From assembly GCF_040049255.1 (NCBI RefSeq), contig NZ_JBDZDR010000001.1, forward strand, positions 806,001 through 870,000: a DNA stretch of 64,000 bases, read 5' to 3'. This document shows, piece after piece, positions 36,675 through 45,044 of the stretch. The translations under genes were made by a program, and so were the position numbers. The stretch is from Pseudaminobacter sp040049255. GTDB lineage: Bacteria > Pseudomonadota > Alphaproteobacteria > Rhizobiales > Rhizobiaceae. Within the stretch, counting starts at the first letter, position 1. Every line of letters begins with the position of its first letter. Below the pieces are notes generated by a model. That model saw only the letters and a list, made by a program, of their open reading frames with translations. It was not told where the DNA came from and ran no database searches.

Positions 36675-36695
36675 CCGGCCGATGACATCGGCCGG
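36675..36695. promoter_or_regulatory. Palindrome upstream of the dodecin gene
   Basis: Perfect 10-bp arms CCGGCCGATG and CATCGGCCGG surround a single A, 64 bp before the dodecin start. The single-base centre makes it a better fit for a protein-binding dyad than for an RNA hairpin. Confidence 0.45.
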
Positions 36696-36758
36696 GGACG
36701 CCCTAGCTTCCTCCTGCGCAGGCCCTCGGCCCGCGCATCAAAGATCAGGGAGGATGCC

Positions 36759-36962
36759 ATGACTGTCGCCAAGATCACTGAAATCAGCGCCTCGTCCGAC
36801 AGGAGTTTCGAAGACGCCATTCAGTTGGGCATAGAGCGCGCCAGCAAGACGTTGAAGAACATAGCCGGCGCCTGGGTGAAGGAGCAGCAGGTGACGGTCA
36901 GCGGCGGGAAGATCACGCAATACCGCGTCAACCTGAAAATCACTTTCGTCCTGGAGGACTGA
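36759..36962 (+). CDS. Dodecin family flavin-binding protein
   Basis: This is a 67-aa protein matching dodecin: VAKITEISASSDRSFEDAIQLGIERASKTLKNIAGAWVKEQQVTVSGGKITQYRVNLKITFVLED. Dodecins form hollow dodecamers that store or buffer flavins (riboflavin, FMN, FAD) or CoA. The conserved Trp that stacks on flavin is in GAWVKEQ, and the Gln of TQYRVN is also present. GGGAGG lies upstream of the ATG. It converges with the DUF1428 gene. Confidence 0.93.
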   Translation: MTVAKITEISASSDRSFEDAIQLGIERASKTLKNIAGAWVKEQQVTVSGGKITQYRVNLKITFVLED

Positions 36963-36992
36963 GGGCGCCGGCCGGCACCCGCGCAGCCCCGC

Positions 36993-37019
36993 GCCGGCTC
37001 CCGCAGGACTGGAGCCGGC
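36993..37019. terminator. Hairpin between converging dodecin and DUF1428 genes
   Basis: Perfect 9-bp arms GCCGGCTCC/GGAGCCGGC surround a 9-nt loop midway between the two stop codons. There is no T-run on either side, so it may act as a barrier or RNA-stability element rather than a classical terminator. Confidence 0.4.
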
Positions 37020-37039
37020 GGCAGAATGGGAAGCGCGCG

Positions 37040-37396
37040 CTAGTCCAGCCCCATGAAGGCTTCGAACCCGCCATAGATCATGCGCTTGCCGTCGAACGGT
37101 ATGGAATTCATCTCGCGCTCCAGCCGCGGGTCGGCCATGACCTTTGCGTTGATGGCATCGCGGTCCGCGCGCGAGGCGTAGACGATCCAGGAAAAGACCA
37201 CCACCTCGTCCTCCTTGGCCTGAACGGCCCGCGGAAACGAGGTCAATTCGCCATAGGGCACGTCATCGCCGATGCACTCCACATAGGCGAGCGCACCATA
37301 TTCCTTCCAGATCTCGCCGGCCTTCCGCGCCAGTTCCTTGTAGGATTCGATTTTCTGCCGGGGGACCGCAACTACGAAGCCGTCGACATAGGACAT
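37040..37396 (-). CDS. DUF1428 family protein
   Basis: This is a 118-aa alpha/beta-barrel (dimeric ferredoxin-like) protein. MSYVDGFVVAVPRQKIESYKELARKAGEIWKEYGALAYVECIGDDVPYGELTSFP and RMIYGGFEAFMGLD are the standard DUF1428 ends. RNA-signal-recognition or stress roles have been suggested for relatives, but the function is not known. The ATG at 37396 is preferred over one five codons upstream because it gives the family start. Confidence 0.9.
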   Translation of the reverse strand: MSYVDGFVVAVPRQKIESYKELARKAGEIWKEYGALAYVECIGDDVPYGELTSFPRAVQAKEDEVVVFSWIVYASRADRDAINAKVMADPRLEREMNSIPFDGKRMIYGGFEAFMGLD

Positions 37397-37539
37397 TCCG
37401 GTTCTCCTCACATCGGTTACCTGGCAAGGACGCGCCAGCCGTACGTTATCCGACAGCCCGCCGCATTTTTTCTCCTCCCCCGACTCGGGAATTGCAGTTT
37501 CCTAGAATGCTGCGCCGCTTCATCGCGCGCGTTCCTGCA

Positions 37540-39144
37540 CTAGCTCTCCGGGTCGCCCCACAATCTGCGGCTGAGCATCCAGTCGCGGCGAAGCATTCCG
37601 CTCAGCTTGTCCTCTCCATAAGTTTCGACGAGATTCTGTTCCTTGGCAAACAAGGAAACACCTATTCCCGCGCGTCCGCCGGGCAGATCCATACCCAGCG
37701 CCTGCAGCAGTGTCGGGAAAACGTCGAACATTGCCGCCTCGCGATTGATCACGGCGGGAGCGATGCCATCCCCTGACATGCTGAAATAGTTCATCCGCCG
37801 CTTGCGGTTCAGCTCGCGGGAATGCTCGTTGTCCATGATAAGATGGTCGCTTTGAATGGCGACGATGGTGTTTTCCAGAAGGCCCCTCTGCGCCAGGTGA
37901 GCCAGAAAGCTCTTGATATGATAACCGGTGCACTTGATGGCGAACTGCATTTCGCTCAGTTCGCCTTGCTCAAGATTCTGCCGGCAAGTCCGTGTTACAT
38001 GGCCCTTGGGTGCGTGCCCGCCGATCGTGGCGATGGAAAAGGCGAAGGGTCTGTTTTGGTCCTGCAGCGCTTCAATGCGCGTCTGCGCGAGTTCGAACAA
38101 CGTGTCGTCGTAGAGCCCCCATGTATTGACGTAGTCGCCCGCGATTTCGCGATAATCCGGCAAACCGCTTCGGAAGCTGTAATTGTGGCCGTTCAGGAAC
38201 AGGGCCATGCCAGCGAATGAGCCTTCACCGCCATACATGAACTCCGTGTGATAGCCGTTCGCACTCAGAACGTCGCTCAGGCAGTCAATGCCGCTGAAGA
38301 AACTCGGCTGCTTCGAAAAATTGTTCTCGCTGAACAAGCCGCGCGGCTGAAGCGGCACACCGCACTGCGAAGAAATGAAACCGCCCATGGTCCAGCCGGT
38401 GTTCGTCACCTGGCGTATTCCCTGAACCTCGATGCCGGTGGCCGCCACTTCCAGCATTTCCGCGAAAGTCTCGGGACCCCGGCTGATCTCGGCAAACGTC
38501 CGCTCCTCGCTTTCCGCGTAGACGATAATGACGTTTTTCTTTTTCAGCCCATCGGGGAAGTGCTTCGGAGGAGCGGCATAGAAGTTGGTCAGCGTAGGAT
38601 CTGGCGGGCTCAGATAGAAATCGGCAGCGGTCCAGAAGATGGGATTTGCAGCCAGCAAGGCCAAAGCGAGGCTGATATCCACATAGTGGAAACGCCTGTC
38701 ACGGCGCTTGAGATAGAGCAGCGAGAAAATGAACCCGCCAAGGGAGAGCGCGACATACAGTAACTTCGTGCTGCGAATGTCCGGGTGCCCGCCGCGCATG
38801 CCGGACTGCAAGTGGTAGACGACCGCACCGAAATCGAAGCTGCCGAACACGGCAAAGACAAAAACATAGACAGACAAGAATATAACCGGGATCAAGCTCC
38901 ACAGAAACAGAGATTTCCTTGAAGTGTCCTTGTCGTCATAGAGCTTGAACAACAGCGCGGCGCATAGCGCTGACAGGATGTAGAGAATCCTTTGACGCCC
39001 GTGCAAGTCGAAGATCATCCTTATCGGATAGAAAAACGACATCAGGAAAAGAAACAGAACAACGCGCTTGGTTCTGATCATTTTATGCCCCGCAATGGGC
39101 AAGGAGCGCACACCCTGCTCCCACATCTGCCCCGGGATCGACAT
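37540..39144 (-). CDS. Phosphoglycerol/phosphoethanolamine transferase-like (LtaS/MdoB, sulfatase domain) membrane protein
   Basis: This is a 534-aa protein with four to five N-terminal transmembrane helices (up to about residue 170), then a periplasmic alkaline-phosphatase-type domain. NVIIVYAESEERTFAE holds the first metal-binding Glu, TNTGWTMGGFISSQCGVPL the nucleophilic Thr, and IQSDHLIM the later Asp-His metal pair. This matches OpgB/CgmB-type enzymes that put phosphoglycerol on periplasmic cyclic glucans. The acceptor is inferred from the family. GC content is lower than flanking genes. An internal ATG at 39081 is a possible start. Confidence 0.85.
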   Translation of the reverse strand: MSIPGQMWEQGVRSLPIAGHKMIRTKRVVLFLFLMSFFYPIRMIFDLHGRQRILYILSALCAALLFKLYDDKDTSRKSLFLWSLIPVIFLSVYVFVFAVFGSFDFGAVVYHLQSGMRGGHPDIRSTKLLYVALSLGGFIFSLLYLKRRDRRFHYVDISLALALLAANPIFWTAADFYLSPPDPTLTNFYAAPPKHFPDGLKKKNVIIVYAESEERTFAEISRGPETFAEMLEVAATGIEVQGIRQVTNTGWTMGGFISSQCGVPLQPRGLFSENNFSKQPSFFSGIDCLSDVLSANGYHTEFMYGGEGSFAGMALFLNGHNYSFRSGLPDYREIAGDYVNTWGLYDDTLFELAQTRIEALQDQNRPFAFSIATIGGHAPKGHVTRTCRQNLEQGELSEMQFAIKCTGYHIKSFLAHLAQRGLLENTIVAIQSDHLIMDNEHSRELNRKRRMNYFSMSGDGIAPAVINREAAMFDVFPTLLQALGMDLPGGRAGIGVSLFAKEQNLVETYGEDKLSGMLRRDWMLSRRLWGDPES

Positions 39145-39359
39145 AAACCGTTCACAGAACTGTCACAATATGGGCCTGCAAAATTGCAGGCCAACTTGTG
39201 ATGACAAGCGGGTGATTAAGCCGAAGCTCACCGCTTGAGCCATGAACTTCGGCCGCGCCTGCAACAAACACCGCGCAGAAAATTGACCGCCGCTGTCGGC
39301 GCCACACGTTCCCAGTCGTCATTGGAGCGATAAGCCCAGCATGAAACCGGAGGACCATC

Positions 39360-39794
39360 ATGAACGATGCCAATATGCAGCCTCAACCCAGCCCCGCGCC
39401 GAAGGTTCTCGGCGGCCTGGTCGCCTATCTGCAGGTCGACGGCGCTACCAAGGCAGCGGAATTCTACAAACGCGCTTTTGGCGCCGATATCGCCTTCGCC
39501 TACCCGCCTGATGAAAAGGGGCGGACGATGCATGTGCACCTCTACATCAACGGCAGTTCACTGATGCTCTCGGATGCGTACCCGGAACATGGCCATCCAC
39601 ACCAGGTGCCGCAGGGCTACACCATGCAGCTCATCCTCGGCGACGACATCGATAGCTGGTGGAAACGGGCAGTCGACGCTGGCTGCGAAGTGGTTGTGCC
39701 GCTCGATGTGATGTTCTGGGGCGATCGCTGGGGCCAGTTGCGTGACCCCTTCGGCATTGCGTGGGGCATGAATGCCCCGGTGAAGCCGGCATAG
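39360..39794 (+). CDS. VOC-family (glyoxalase/PhnB-like) protein
   Basis: This is a 144-aa vicinal-oxygen-chelate fold protein: VLGGLVAYLQVDGATKAAEFYKRAFGADIAFAYPPDEKGRTMHVHLYINGSSLMLSDAYPEHGHP and DVMFWGDRWGQLRDPFGIAWGM. This resembles the PhnB/YdcE subset with the first metal His in MHVHLYI uncertain. Substrate unknown. GGAGG lies before the ATG. It stands alone between the transferase gene and the cspA leader region. Confidence 0.87.
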   Translation: MNDANMQPQPSPAPKVLGGLVAYLQVDGATKAAEFYKRAFGADIAFAYPPDEKGRTMHVHLYINGSSLMLSDAYPEHGHPHQVPQGYTMQLILGDDIDSWWKRAVDAGCEVVVPLDVMFWGDRWGQLRDPFGIAWGMNAPVKPA

Positions 39795-40213
39795 TCCCAA
39801 TAGCCAGGCCGGGGCGCGCGCGAGTCCTGCGGGCCCCGGCCATTCCCACCTTGCCGTTCGGCAGTTTGCGCCAATATCGAGGGGCGCTGCGCCCATCTAG
39901 TCATGGCGGGTGACAGATTTGCTTGCAAACGGAACGCTTCAACCACTCTTTTGAAGTAACGCTGCCCGCTCGCAGCGACATGATCTTGCGGATATCACGT
40001 TTTCGTGCGATAAAGGGGCGTTCGGGCATTTTTTCGGCCCGGAGATTGGAACGTTTTTGCACGACCCCTTTCCCCGATACCGTGAACCTCTGGTAGGCCC
40101 GTTTTGGCGGGAGGGTTTCACCATGCGCGAATGTATGACCGCCAATTAGCACCCATCCTGTCTCCCGCGCCAGATCGGCAAGGGCAAATCAAACGGGCGA
40201 AGGAGTTCTCCCA
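39795..40213 (+). promoter_or_regulatory. cspA upstream region with structured leader and 8-codon leader ORF
   Basis: A 420-bp gene-free segment. Near the cspA start a small reading frame (MRECMTAN, 40123-40149) has a strong GGGAGGG ribosome site (40109-40115). That site lies in a hairpin formed by CCCG (40098-40101) with CGGG (40108-40111) and AACC (40085-40088) with GGTT (40114-40117). A second hairpin, CGCTGC/GCAGCG, occurs at about 39960-39977. The arrangement suggests cis-regulation, possibly thermal, of the following cold-shock gene. The function is inferred only from layout. Confidence 0.45.
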
Positions 40214-40426
40214 GTGTCCCAGAGCGGAACCGTAAAATTTTTCAACGCAACCAAGGGCTTTGGCTTCATCACGCCTGATGGTGGCGCCAGTGACGTGTTC
40301 GTTCACATCTCGGCTGTCGAGGCGTCGGGCATCCGCACGCTGGTGGACGGCCAGAAAGTCACCTTCGACACCGAGCCCGATCGCAAGGGCAAGGGCCCCA
40401 AGGCCGTAAACCTCAGCCTCGCCTGA
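40214..40426 (+). CDS. Cold-shock protein (CspA family)
   Basis: This is a 70-aa cold-shock domain: SGTVKFFNATKGFGFITPDGGASDVFVHISAVEASGIRTLVDGQKVTFDTEPDRKGKGPKAVNLSLA, with RNP1 KGFGFI and RNP2 VFVHIS intact. The start is GTG at 40214 with GAAGGAG 8 bases upstream. A GTG start together with a structured leader suggests controlled translation. A close paralogue lies 400 bp downstream on the same strand. Confidence 0.93.
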   Translation: MSQSGTVKFFNATKGFGFITPDGGASDVFVHISAVEASGIRTLVDGQKVTFDTEPDRKGKGPKAVNLSLA

Positions 40427-40823
40427 GTCGGGGGTTTTGCGGACGCATGTCCGTTTCGGCTGATGTCCTGAGAAATGAGGTGACTATACGATCGCGCGTT
40501 TGAGGGCTGAGCGTCATCCAAAAGGCCTACAGCCTATGCGTGCAACAACCAAATCGAACAACTTCTCCATCTTTCCAGGCGCAGAGGAAAAGTTTTGCTT
40601 GCCCCTCGCGCTAAAATATGGAGAAACTTAGACTTCGGGTAGTAATGGGCCCAGAGATTGGAATGGCTTCCCGGGAGAATATCCAAGTCTTCCGGCAGGC
40701 GTCGTGAAAAGAGGACCAGTAGGTTCCGGCACGATGACTATTTCTTCTCCCCCAGAATGCGACCGAAACAGGCGGATATTTCGCCTGACACTATGACTAT
40801 GAGGGGATTACAAGGAGTTTCCC
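40427..40823 (+). promoter_or_regulatory. Leader region of the second cspA copy
   Basis: Almost 400 bp without a gene. It includes the inverted repeat CAGGCG/CGCCTG (40769-40774 and 40782-40787, 7-nt loop) about 40 bp before the start codon and AT-richer sequence around 40540-40640 that may hold the promoter. No leader reading frame like that of the first copy is seen. Confidence 0.4.
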
Positions 40824-41036
40824 ATGCCGCAGACCGGCACTGTCAAATTCTTCAACCACGCTAAAGGCTTCGGCTTCATTACACCGGATGACGGCGCAAA
40901 GGATGTGTTCGTGCACATTTCGGCCGTCCAGGCATCGGGTCTCCCGGGTCTGGAAGACGGACAGAAGGTGACCTTCGAGACCGAACCGGACAAGCGAGGC
41001 AAGGGCCCGAAAGCAGTCAATTTGACAGTAGGCTGA
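40824..41036 (+). CDS. Cold-shock protein (CspA family)
   Basis: This is a 70-aa paralogue of the preceding gene: TGTVKFFNHAKGFGFITPDDGAKDVFVHISAVQASGLPGLEDGQKVTFETEPDKRGKGPKAVNLTVG. A His replaces Asn-Ala in the FFNHAKGF segment. AAGGAG lies before the ATG. Tandem cspA genes often differ in temperature or growth-phase control. The leaders here differ completely. Confidence 0.93.
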   Translation: MPQTGTVKFFNHAKGFGFITPDDGAKDVFVHISAVQASGLPGLEDGQKVTFETEPDKRGKGPKAVNLTVG

Positions 41037-41288
41037 CGCCCAGCATCAAGACGCGGCGACGGCCGCTCGGCCGTCCGTCGCCGCCCTTCCCTCTCGCCAA
41101 AGTGCGATGCCGGATCTCGGTGCCTCGAAGTTCCGGGAGGGATTGGTGTTCGAAAAGCAGCAGGTGTCTGGATAGACCACCCGCCGGTTAAAAGCTCGCC
41201 TGCGAGTCTGCTCCGCCGGACACCCTGCCCTATCTCTCCCTCCGACGCTTGGTCCGCCTAGACGGACTTGCGCGAAGGAGAGATTGTC

Positions 41289-41759
41289 ATGAATTATTTT
41301 CTGAGAACCACCTTCTTTCCGAGCACCACCTTCGCCGCCGCGGCTCTTGCGGCGAGCTTCCTGGCCGGCGCGCCGGCCGCACACGCCAACGTGCTGTTCT
41401 GGGACACGGACACCCCACTCTATGCACTGGCAACCGGCATTTTCGGCGTCGCCGACCCTGTCTACACATTCGGCCCGCAGTTCTACGATGCGCCGGTTAT
41501 CGAGCCGGATTATTCCTATGTAGGCCCCGATGTTGGAGAGCCTCGCTTCACATATACCAGGCCGATCCTGGTGCCGAACTACACCTATCAGAACTACATC
41601 AGCGCCCCCGTTTATGCCCCCGCCAGAGCAGTGGTTGTATCGCTGCAGCCCTGGACACCGGCCTGGTATCGCTATTGTGAAGGGCGGTATCGCTCGTTCA
41701 ACGCCAGTACAGGCACCTTCACCGGCTACGACGGCCGGCAGCACTTCTGCGGCCGCTGA
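41289..41759 (+). CDS. BA14K-type secreted protein
   Basis: This is a 156-aa protein with a signal peptide (NYFLRTTFFPSTTFAAAALAASFLAGAPAAHA), a Tyr/Pro-rich middle and a C-terminal BA14K-like domain (WTPAWYRYCEGRYRSFNASTGTFTGYDGRQHFCGR) with its two cysteines. BA14K of Brucella is a lectin-like immunogenic protein. Envelope location is likely. The ATG at 41289 begins the signal peptide and GGAG lies upstream. It is the first of three secreted-protein genes in a row. Confidence 0.85.
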   Translation: MNYFLRTTFFPSTTFAAAALAASFLAGAPAAHANVLFWDTDTPLYALATGIFGVADPVYTFGPQFYDAPVIEPDYSYVGPDVGEPRFTYTRPILVPNYTYQNYISAPVYAPARAVVVSLQPWTPAWYRYCEGRYRSFNASTGTFTGYDGRQHFCGR

Positions 41760-41797
41760 ACGCGCCGAATTCAACTGATTGGACATGAGTGCGCGCG

Positions 41798-41823
41798 AAT
41801 GGGCGGCCGATGCGCCGCCCATT
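41798..41823 (+). terminator. Terminator-like hairpin after the first BA14K gene
   Basis: AATGGGCGGC/GCCGCCCATT arms surround a short GATGC loop, followed by TCAGTTT. It probably ends the transcript of the preceding gene. Confidence 0.6.
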
Positions 41824-41974
41824 TCAGTTTCATCTCGCTTCGCGCAGCCAAGGGCTGCCGCGATCAAATTTCAGAGCATTTCCGACTCGCCAGCTTACAT
41901 CAAAAGACCCTGCCCTATGTTTTTTGAAGCTGGGCTCGTCATTCCCCGGGCGGGCCCGTGGGAAGGAGATCGCC

Positions 41975-42418
41975 ATGAACTATGTCCTCAAGACTACTGT
42001 GTTAGCTGCAACCGCGTGCGTGGCCTCGTTGGCTTTCCTGCCGGCGGCAAGTGCCCTGGATGAGCGCTATTATCCCCCTGAAACACTCTACAGGCTTCCA
42101 AACGGATCGCTGGCGGTGAACCCCGCATTGGTTGGGCCGACCTATGGGATCACGGCGCCTGGCTATAGGATAGTGGGGCCAAACTATGTTGGGCCGAGCT
42201 ATGGAATAACCGCACCGGCCTATCGGGTAGGGCCAAACTATGTGGGGCGGAGCTATGGCATAACCCCGCCGGCCTATCGGGTAGGGCCAAATTATGTGGG
42301 GCGGAGCTATGGAATAAGCGATTACTACTCGCGGCGTTACATCGGCCCCAGGACGTACTATACGCCCCGCCGCGTGGTCATCGTGCCCAGGGCACGGCCA
42401 TGGTGGGGCTGGTACTAA
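41975..42418 (+). CDS. Repetitive secreted protein with Gly/Tyr-Pro repeats
   Basis: This is a 147-aa protein with a signal peptide (NYVLKTTVLAATACVASLAFLPAASA). Residues 54-115 are imperfect 18-residue repeats of the form GPNYVGRSYGITPPAYRV, followed by a Tyr/Arg-rich tail ending in PWWGWY. It lacks the C-terminal BA14K domain of its neighbours but shares their signal-peptide sequence. It is probably exported and flexible. AAGGAG precedes the ATG. No function is recognised. Confidence 0.75.
   Translation: MNYVLKTTVLAATACVASLAFLPAASALDERYYPPETLYRLPNGSLAVNPALVGPTYGITAPGYRIVGPNYVGPSYGITAPAYRVGPNYVGRSYGITPPAYRVGPNYVGRSYGISDYYSRRYIGPRTYYTPRRVVIVPRARPWWGWY
42176..42319 (+). repeat. 54-bp in-frame tandem repeat
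   Basis: Two complete 54-bp units (42176-42229 and 42230-42283) and one partial unit (42284 onward) encode 18-residue repeats. A shorter degenerate unit precedes them. The near-identity of the two full units at DNA level suggests recent duplication or slippage. Confidence 0.85.
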
Positions 42419-42470
42419 CACCACCATAGTCGGACCTCAAATCATGAGCTTGGCTGGAAAAGCCTGCTTT

Positions 42471-42492
42471 GGGCGGTTCGCTCGGGCCGCCC
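42471..42492 (+). terminator. Terminator-like hairpin after the repeat protein gene
   Basis: GGGCGG-type arms (GGGCGGttcgctcgggCCGCCC) give a six-base-pair stem with a larger loop, followed by ATTG. It resembles the hairpin after the previous gene but is weaker. Confidence 0.4.
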
Positions 42493-42651
42493 ATTGCATG
42501 TCGTTCCGCGGCCCGGGCAGCGCGATCACGGCCGATCACTTTTCAAGGCGCTGCAAATCCGCACAGGTTGCAAGCCAAGGCCTCACCCTTATTTCTCATT
42601 TCTGAGCCTGGCTCGTCGCTCGCAAGGCGAGCCTGCGAGAAGGAGACAGTG

Positions 42652-43077
42652 ATGATCCACCCCCTCAAGACGACCGTTCTCGCCGCAGCCGTGGCTGCCA
42701 GCACAATAGCCTATACACCGACGGCAGATGCCAACCCGGCGGCGGCCTGGTGGATAGCCGGCGGCATCGCGGCGGGTGCTTTGGTGGTAGCCGCGCTCGC
42801 ATACCCTTCCTGGCGCGGCTATGGCCCCGCCTATGCAGGCACGGCACCGCTTTACGCACCCAACTATGTGGGCACTGCGCCGCTTTACGCGCCCAACTAC
42901 GTGGCCCCATCACCTGATTATATTGGAACCGCGCCGCTCTACCGCCCCGGCGTCGTGACCGTTCGTGCGTGGTCGCCAGGTTGGTTCCAGTATTGCCAAG
43001 CCCGCTACCGCAGCTTCAATCCGCGCACCGGCACCTTTGTCGGCACCGATGGCCGCTTGCATTTCTGCGGGCGCTGA
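42652..43077 (+). CDS. BA14K-type secreted protein
   Basis: This is a 141-aa protein with a signal peptide (IHPLKTTVLAAAVAASTIAYTPTADA), a hydrophobic stretch (WWIAGGIAAGALVVAALAY) that may anchor it, short repeats of GTAPLYAPNYV and a C-terminal BA14K domain (WFQYCQARYRSFNPRTGTFVGTDGRLHFCGR). The C-terminal domain is about 65 percent identical by eye to that of the 41289 gene. The ATG at 42652 follows GAAGGAGA. A hairpin follows the gene. Confidence 0.85.
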   Translation: MIHPLKTTVLAAAVAASTIAYTPTADANPAAAWWIAGGIAAGALVVAALAYPSWRGYGPAYAGTAPLYAPNYVGTAPLYAPNYVAPSPDYIGTAPLYRPGVVTVRAWSPGWFQYCQARYRSFNPRTGTFVGTDGRLHFCGR

Positions 43078-43091
43078 CCCCACAACCGCAT

Positions 43092-43116
43092 GGTCCCTCG
43101 AGCCTGTCGAGGGACC
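43092..43116. terminator. Hairpin between the converging BA14K and L,D-transpeptidase genes
   Basis: GGTCCCTCGA/TCGAGGGACC arms surround a 5-nt loop (GCCTG). There is no T-run. It lies downstream of the BA14K gene and may stop transcription or protect the 3' end. Confidence 0.5.
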
Positions 43117-43210
43117 TGCTCATCGCAAACCTCCGCCCGAACAGACGCCCTGCCAGCCGGCTTGATCCGCCATTCAGGCCCAAAGGCTTTCGACCTCATG
43201 CGCTGACTGG

Positions 43211-43774
43211 CTAGAGCACGACAACCGGCGTGCCGATGCCCACCTCGTCGTAGAGCTCCTCGACATGTTCATTGAGCATTCGGATGCAGCCGTTCGAAAC
43301 CGCATGGCCGATCGTCCAGGGCTCGTTGGTTCCGTGGATCCGATAGTAGGTGTCGCGCCCGTGGCTGAAGAGATAGAGCGCCCTTGCGCCGAGCGGATTG
43401 TCGGGGCCGCCCTCGACGCCTTCGGCATATTTGGCGTATTTGCGCGGACTGCGGCGGATCATGTCCTTCGTCGGCTGCCAACGCGGCCATTCTTCCTTGC
43501 GCCCGACCACCGCGCGCCCCGACCACGCAAGGCCGGCCTTTCCCACGCCGACGCCATAGCGCCGGGCGACGCCGGGCTGCTCGACAAGGTAGAGAAACCT
43601 CCGGTGCGGGTCGACCACGATGGTGCCCGGCTCGTATCGCCGCGAAAACGGCACCGTTCGCGGCTCATATCTGGGATTGAGAACGAAGTGCTTCTTGTGC
43701 CTGGCCGAAAATGCGGCGCCGGGAGCGAAAACCGCGCTGGCCAGCCCCAGGATGAACGCTCGGCGACTGAACAT
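43211..43774 (-). CDS. L,D-transpeptidase (YkuD/ErfK family)
   Basis: This is a 187-aa periplasmic enzyme that makes 3-3 peptidoglycan cross-links or attaches proteins to peptidoglycan. The N-terminus SRRAFILGLASAVFAPGAAFS is a twin-arginine-like signal. The catalytic motif HGTNEPWTIGHAVSNGCIRM contains the His and nucleophilic Cys. The domain begins at TIVVDPHRRFLYLVEQPGVA. The ATG at 43774 follows GAGAGGCAGG. A second transpeptidase-type gene lies just upstream on the same strand but is likely separate (about 115 bp). Confidence 0.92.
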   Translation of the reverse strand: MFSRRAFILGLASAVFAPGAAFSARHKKHFVLNPRYEPRTVPFSRRYEPGTIVVDPHRRFLYLVEQPGVARRYGVGVGKAGLAWSGRAVVGRKEEWPRWQPTKDMIRRSPRKYAKYAEGVEGGPDNPLGARALYLFSHGRDTYYRIHGTNEPWTIGHAVSNGCIRMLNEHVEELYDEVGIGTPVVVL

Positions 43775-43888
43775 GACCTGCCTCTCGAACGCGAATATGC
43801 TTGAAATGCGATAGCTATTCGCTTCGAAGATAGGACGCCACGCGACCTTGTCCATTGGCGGAAATGTGGTTCGCCGTGGGTCGTTGCG

Positions 43889-44905
43889 TCAGGTATCCGG
43901 GGCGCTCTGTTCAGCCAGCAATATCGCGTCGGGCCGGCTTATCGGCACCCGGGTGCGGGAGGTTTTTTTTGCAAGTTCCTGCGCGCCGCTCTTTTGCAGC
44001 ATCGCGCGGAAGCTCGGATGCATGCCGCCGTCGGCGTAGGCATGAGTGGAAATCTCGTTGCCCTCGGCGGCCGCGGCCTCGATGACGCGGGCGTCGGCCT
44101 CGCGCTTGGCGATCAGTGCCGGATCGGCAGCGATCGTCATGGGCGGGCAGGCCGCAAGCGGATCGTTCGGCTCGCCACCCTCGAACTGGGCGTCGAACAC
44201 ATAGCGCCGTGCGCACGCCGAAACCATGGGCTGGCGGCGACTGACGTCGAAGATGTCGTAGCCTTCCTTCAGGTTCTTCCAGAACGGCATGTTCGGATTA
44301 TTGCGGTGCCGCACCATGTTCTCCGCCGTCATCCGGAACGGGAATGCCTGCACCTGGAACGAGGTCTGGCCGCCGCGCAGCGCCTCGCGCGCGACCGCAT
44401 AGATTTCGGCCACGCCGTCGTCGGTCATCGCATAGCAACCTGCAGAGGAGCAGGCGCCATGTACCATCAGCGCGTCGCCCGTATAGCCCAGCGCGCTCTC
44501 AAGCCTGTTCGGGAAGCCGAGATTGAAGGAAAGATAATACTGCGAGGCCGGGTTCAGCATGCTGGCCGAGACCTGGTAGAAGCCTTCCGGTGCCTGGCGG
44601 TCGCCGCTGTATTTCTTCGGGCCAAGCTTTCCCGACCATCTGCACATCGGATAGGTCTTCAGAAGCGCGTAGCGGCCGCTGCGATCACGCTTCCAGATTT
44701 CCAGCTCGCTTTCTTCCTTGAAGATGCGGATCAGGATCGGGTCCGACGGCTTCATCTGCCTAGCCTTCATCTGGCTGACGAGGCGCGCCGGAATGGGCTG
44801 GATACCGCGGCTGTCGACGTCGAGCACGCTCGACACGCAGCCTGCCAGCGCCGTCGAAAGCGCCAGAACGGCCAAAGGAACAGCAAGTCTGCGCAGCAGT
44901 TTCAA
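43889..44905 (-). CDS. L,D-transpeptidase family lipoprotein (YafK type)
   Basis: This is a 338-aa protein. The signal peptide ends in LAGC, a lipobox, so it is probably a lipoprotein. The catalytic domain includes ILIRIFKEESELEIWKRDRSGRYALLKTYPMCRWSGKLGPKKYSGDRQAPEGFYQV and the active-site motif MVHGACSSAGCYAMTD, matching YafK/DpaA-type proteins, some of which cleave rather than form cross-links. The C-terminal 100 residues are extra. The start is TTG at 44905. It is related in function to the next gene downstream. Confidence 0.88.
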   Translation of the reverse strand: MKLLRRLAVPLAVLALSTALAGCVSSVLDVDSRGIQPIPARLVSQMKARQMKPSDPILIRIFKEESELEIWKRDRSGRYALLKTYPMCRWSGKLGPKKYSGDRQAPEGFYQVSASMLNPASQYYLSFNLGFPNRLESALGYTGDALMVHGACSSAGCYAMTDDGVAEIYAVAREALRGGQTSFQVQAFPFRMTAENMVRHRNNPNMPFWKNLKEGYDIFDVSRRQPMVSACARRYVFDAQFEGGEPNDPLAACPPMTIAADPALIAKREADARVIEAAAAEGNEISTHAYADGGMHPSFRAMLQKSGAQELAKKTSRTRVPISRPDAILLAEQSAPDT

Positions 44906-45044
44906 ATCCGGTTCGTCCCCGAAAGCCCGTCGCCCGCTCTCCGCTTGCCCACCATCTGTGGCGGAACTGCGGGCGTCAAATCATGTTTGGCAACATTGTC
45001 CGCAGTCGTGGTTAACGGAACCTTTCCGACATCACGTGCGAGCC

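Noticed and set aside
39901..40152. 83-codon minus-strand open frame in the cspA leader region
   Set aside because: It has no recognisable homology and the region reads better as a structured leader for the plus-strand cspA gene.
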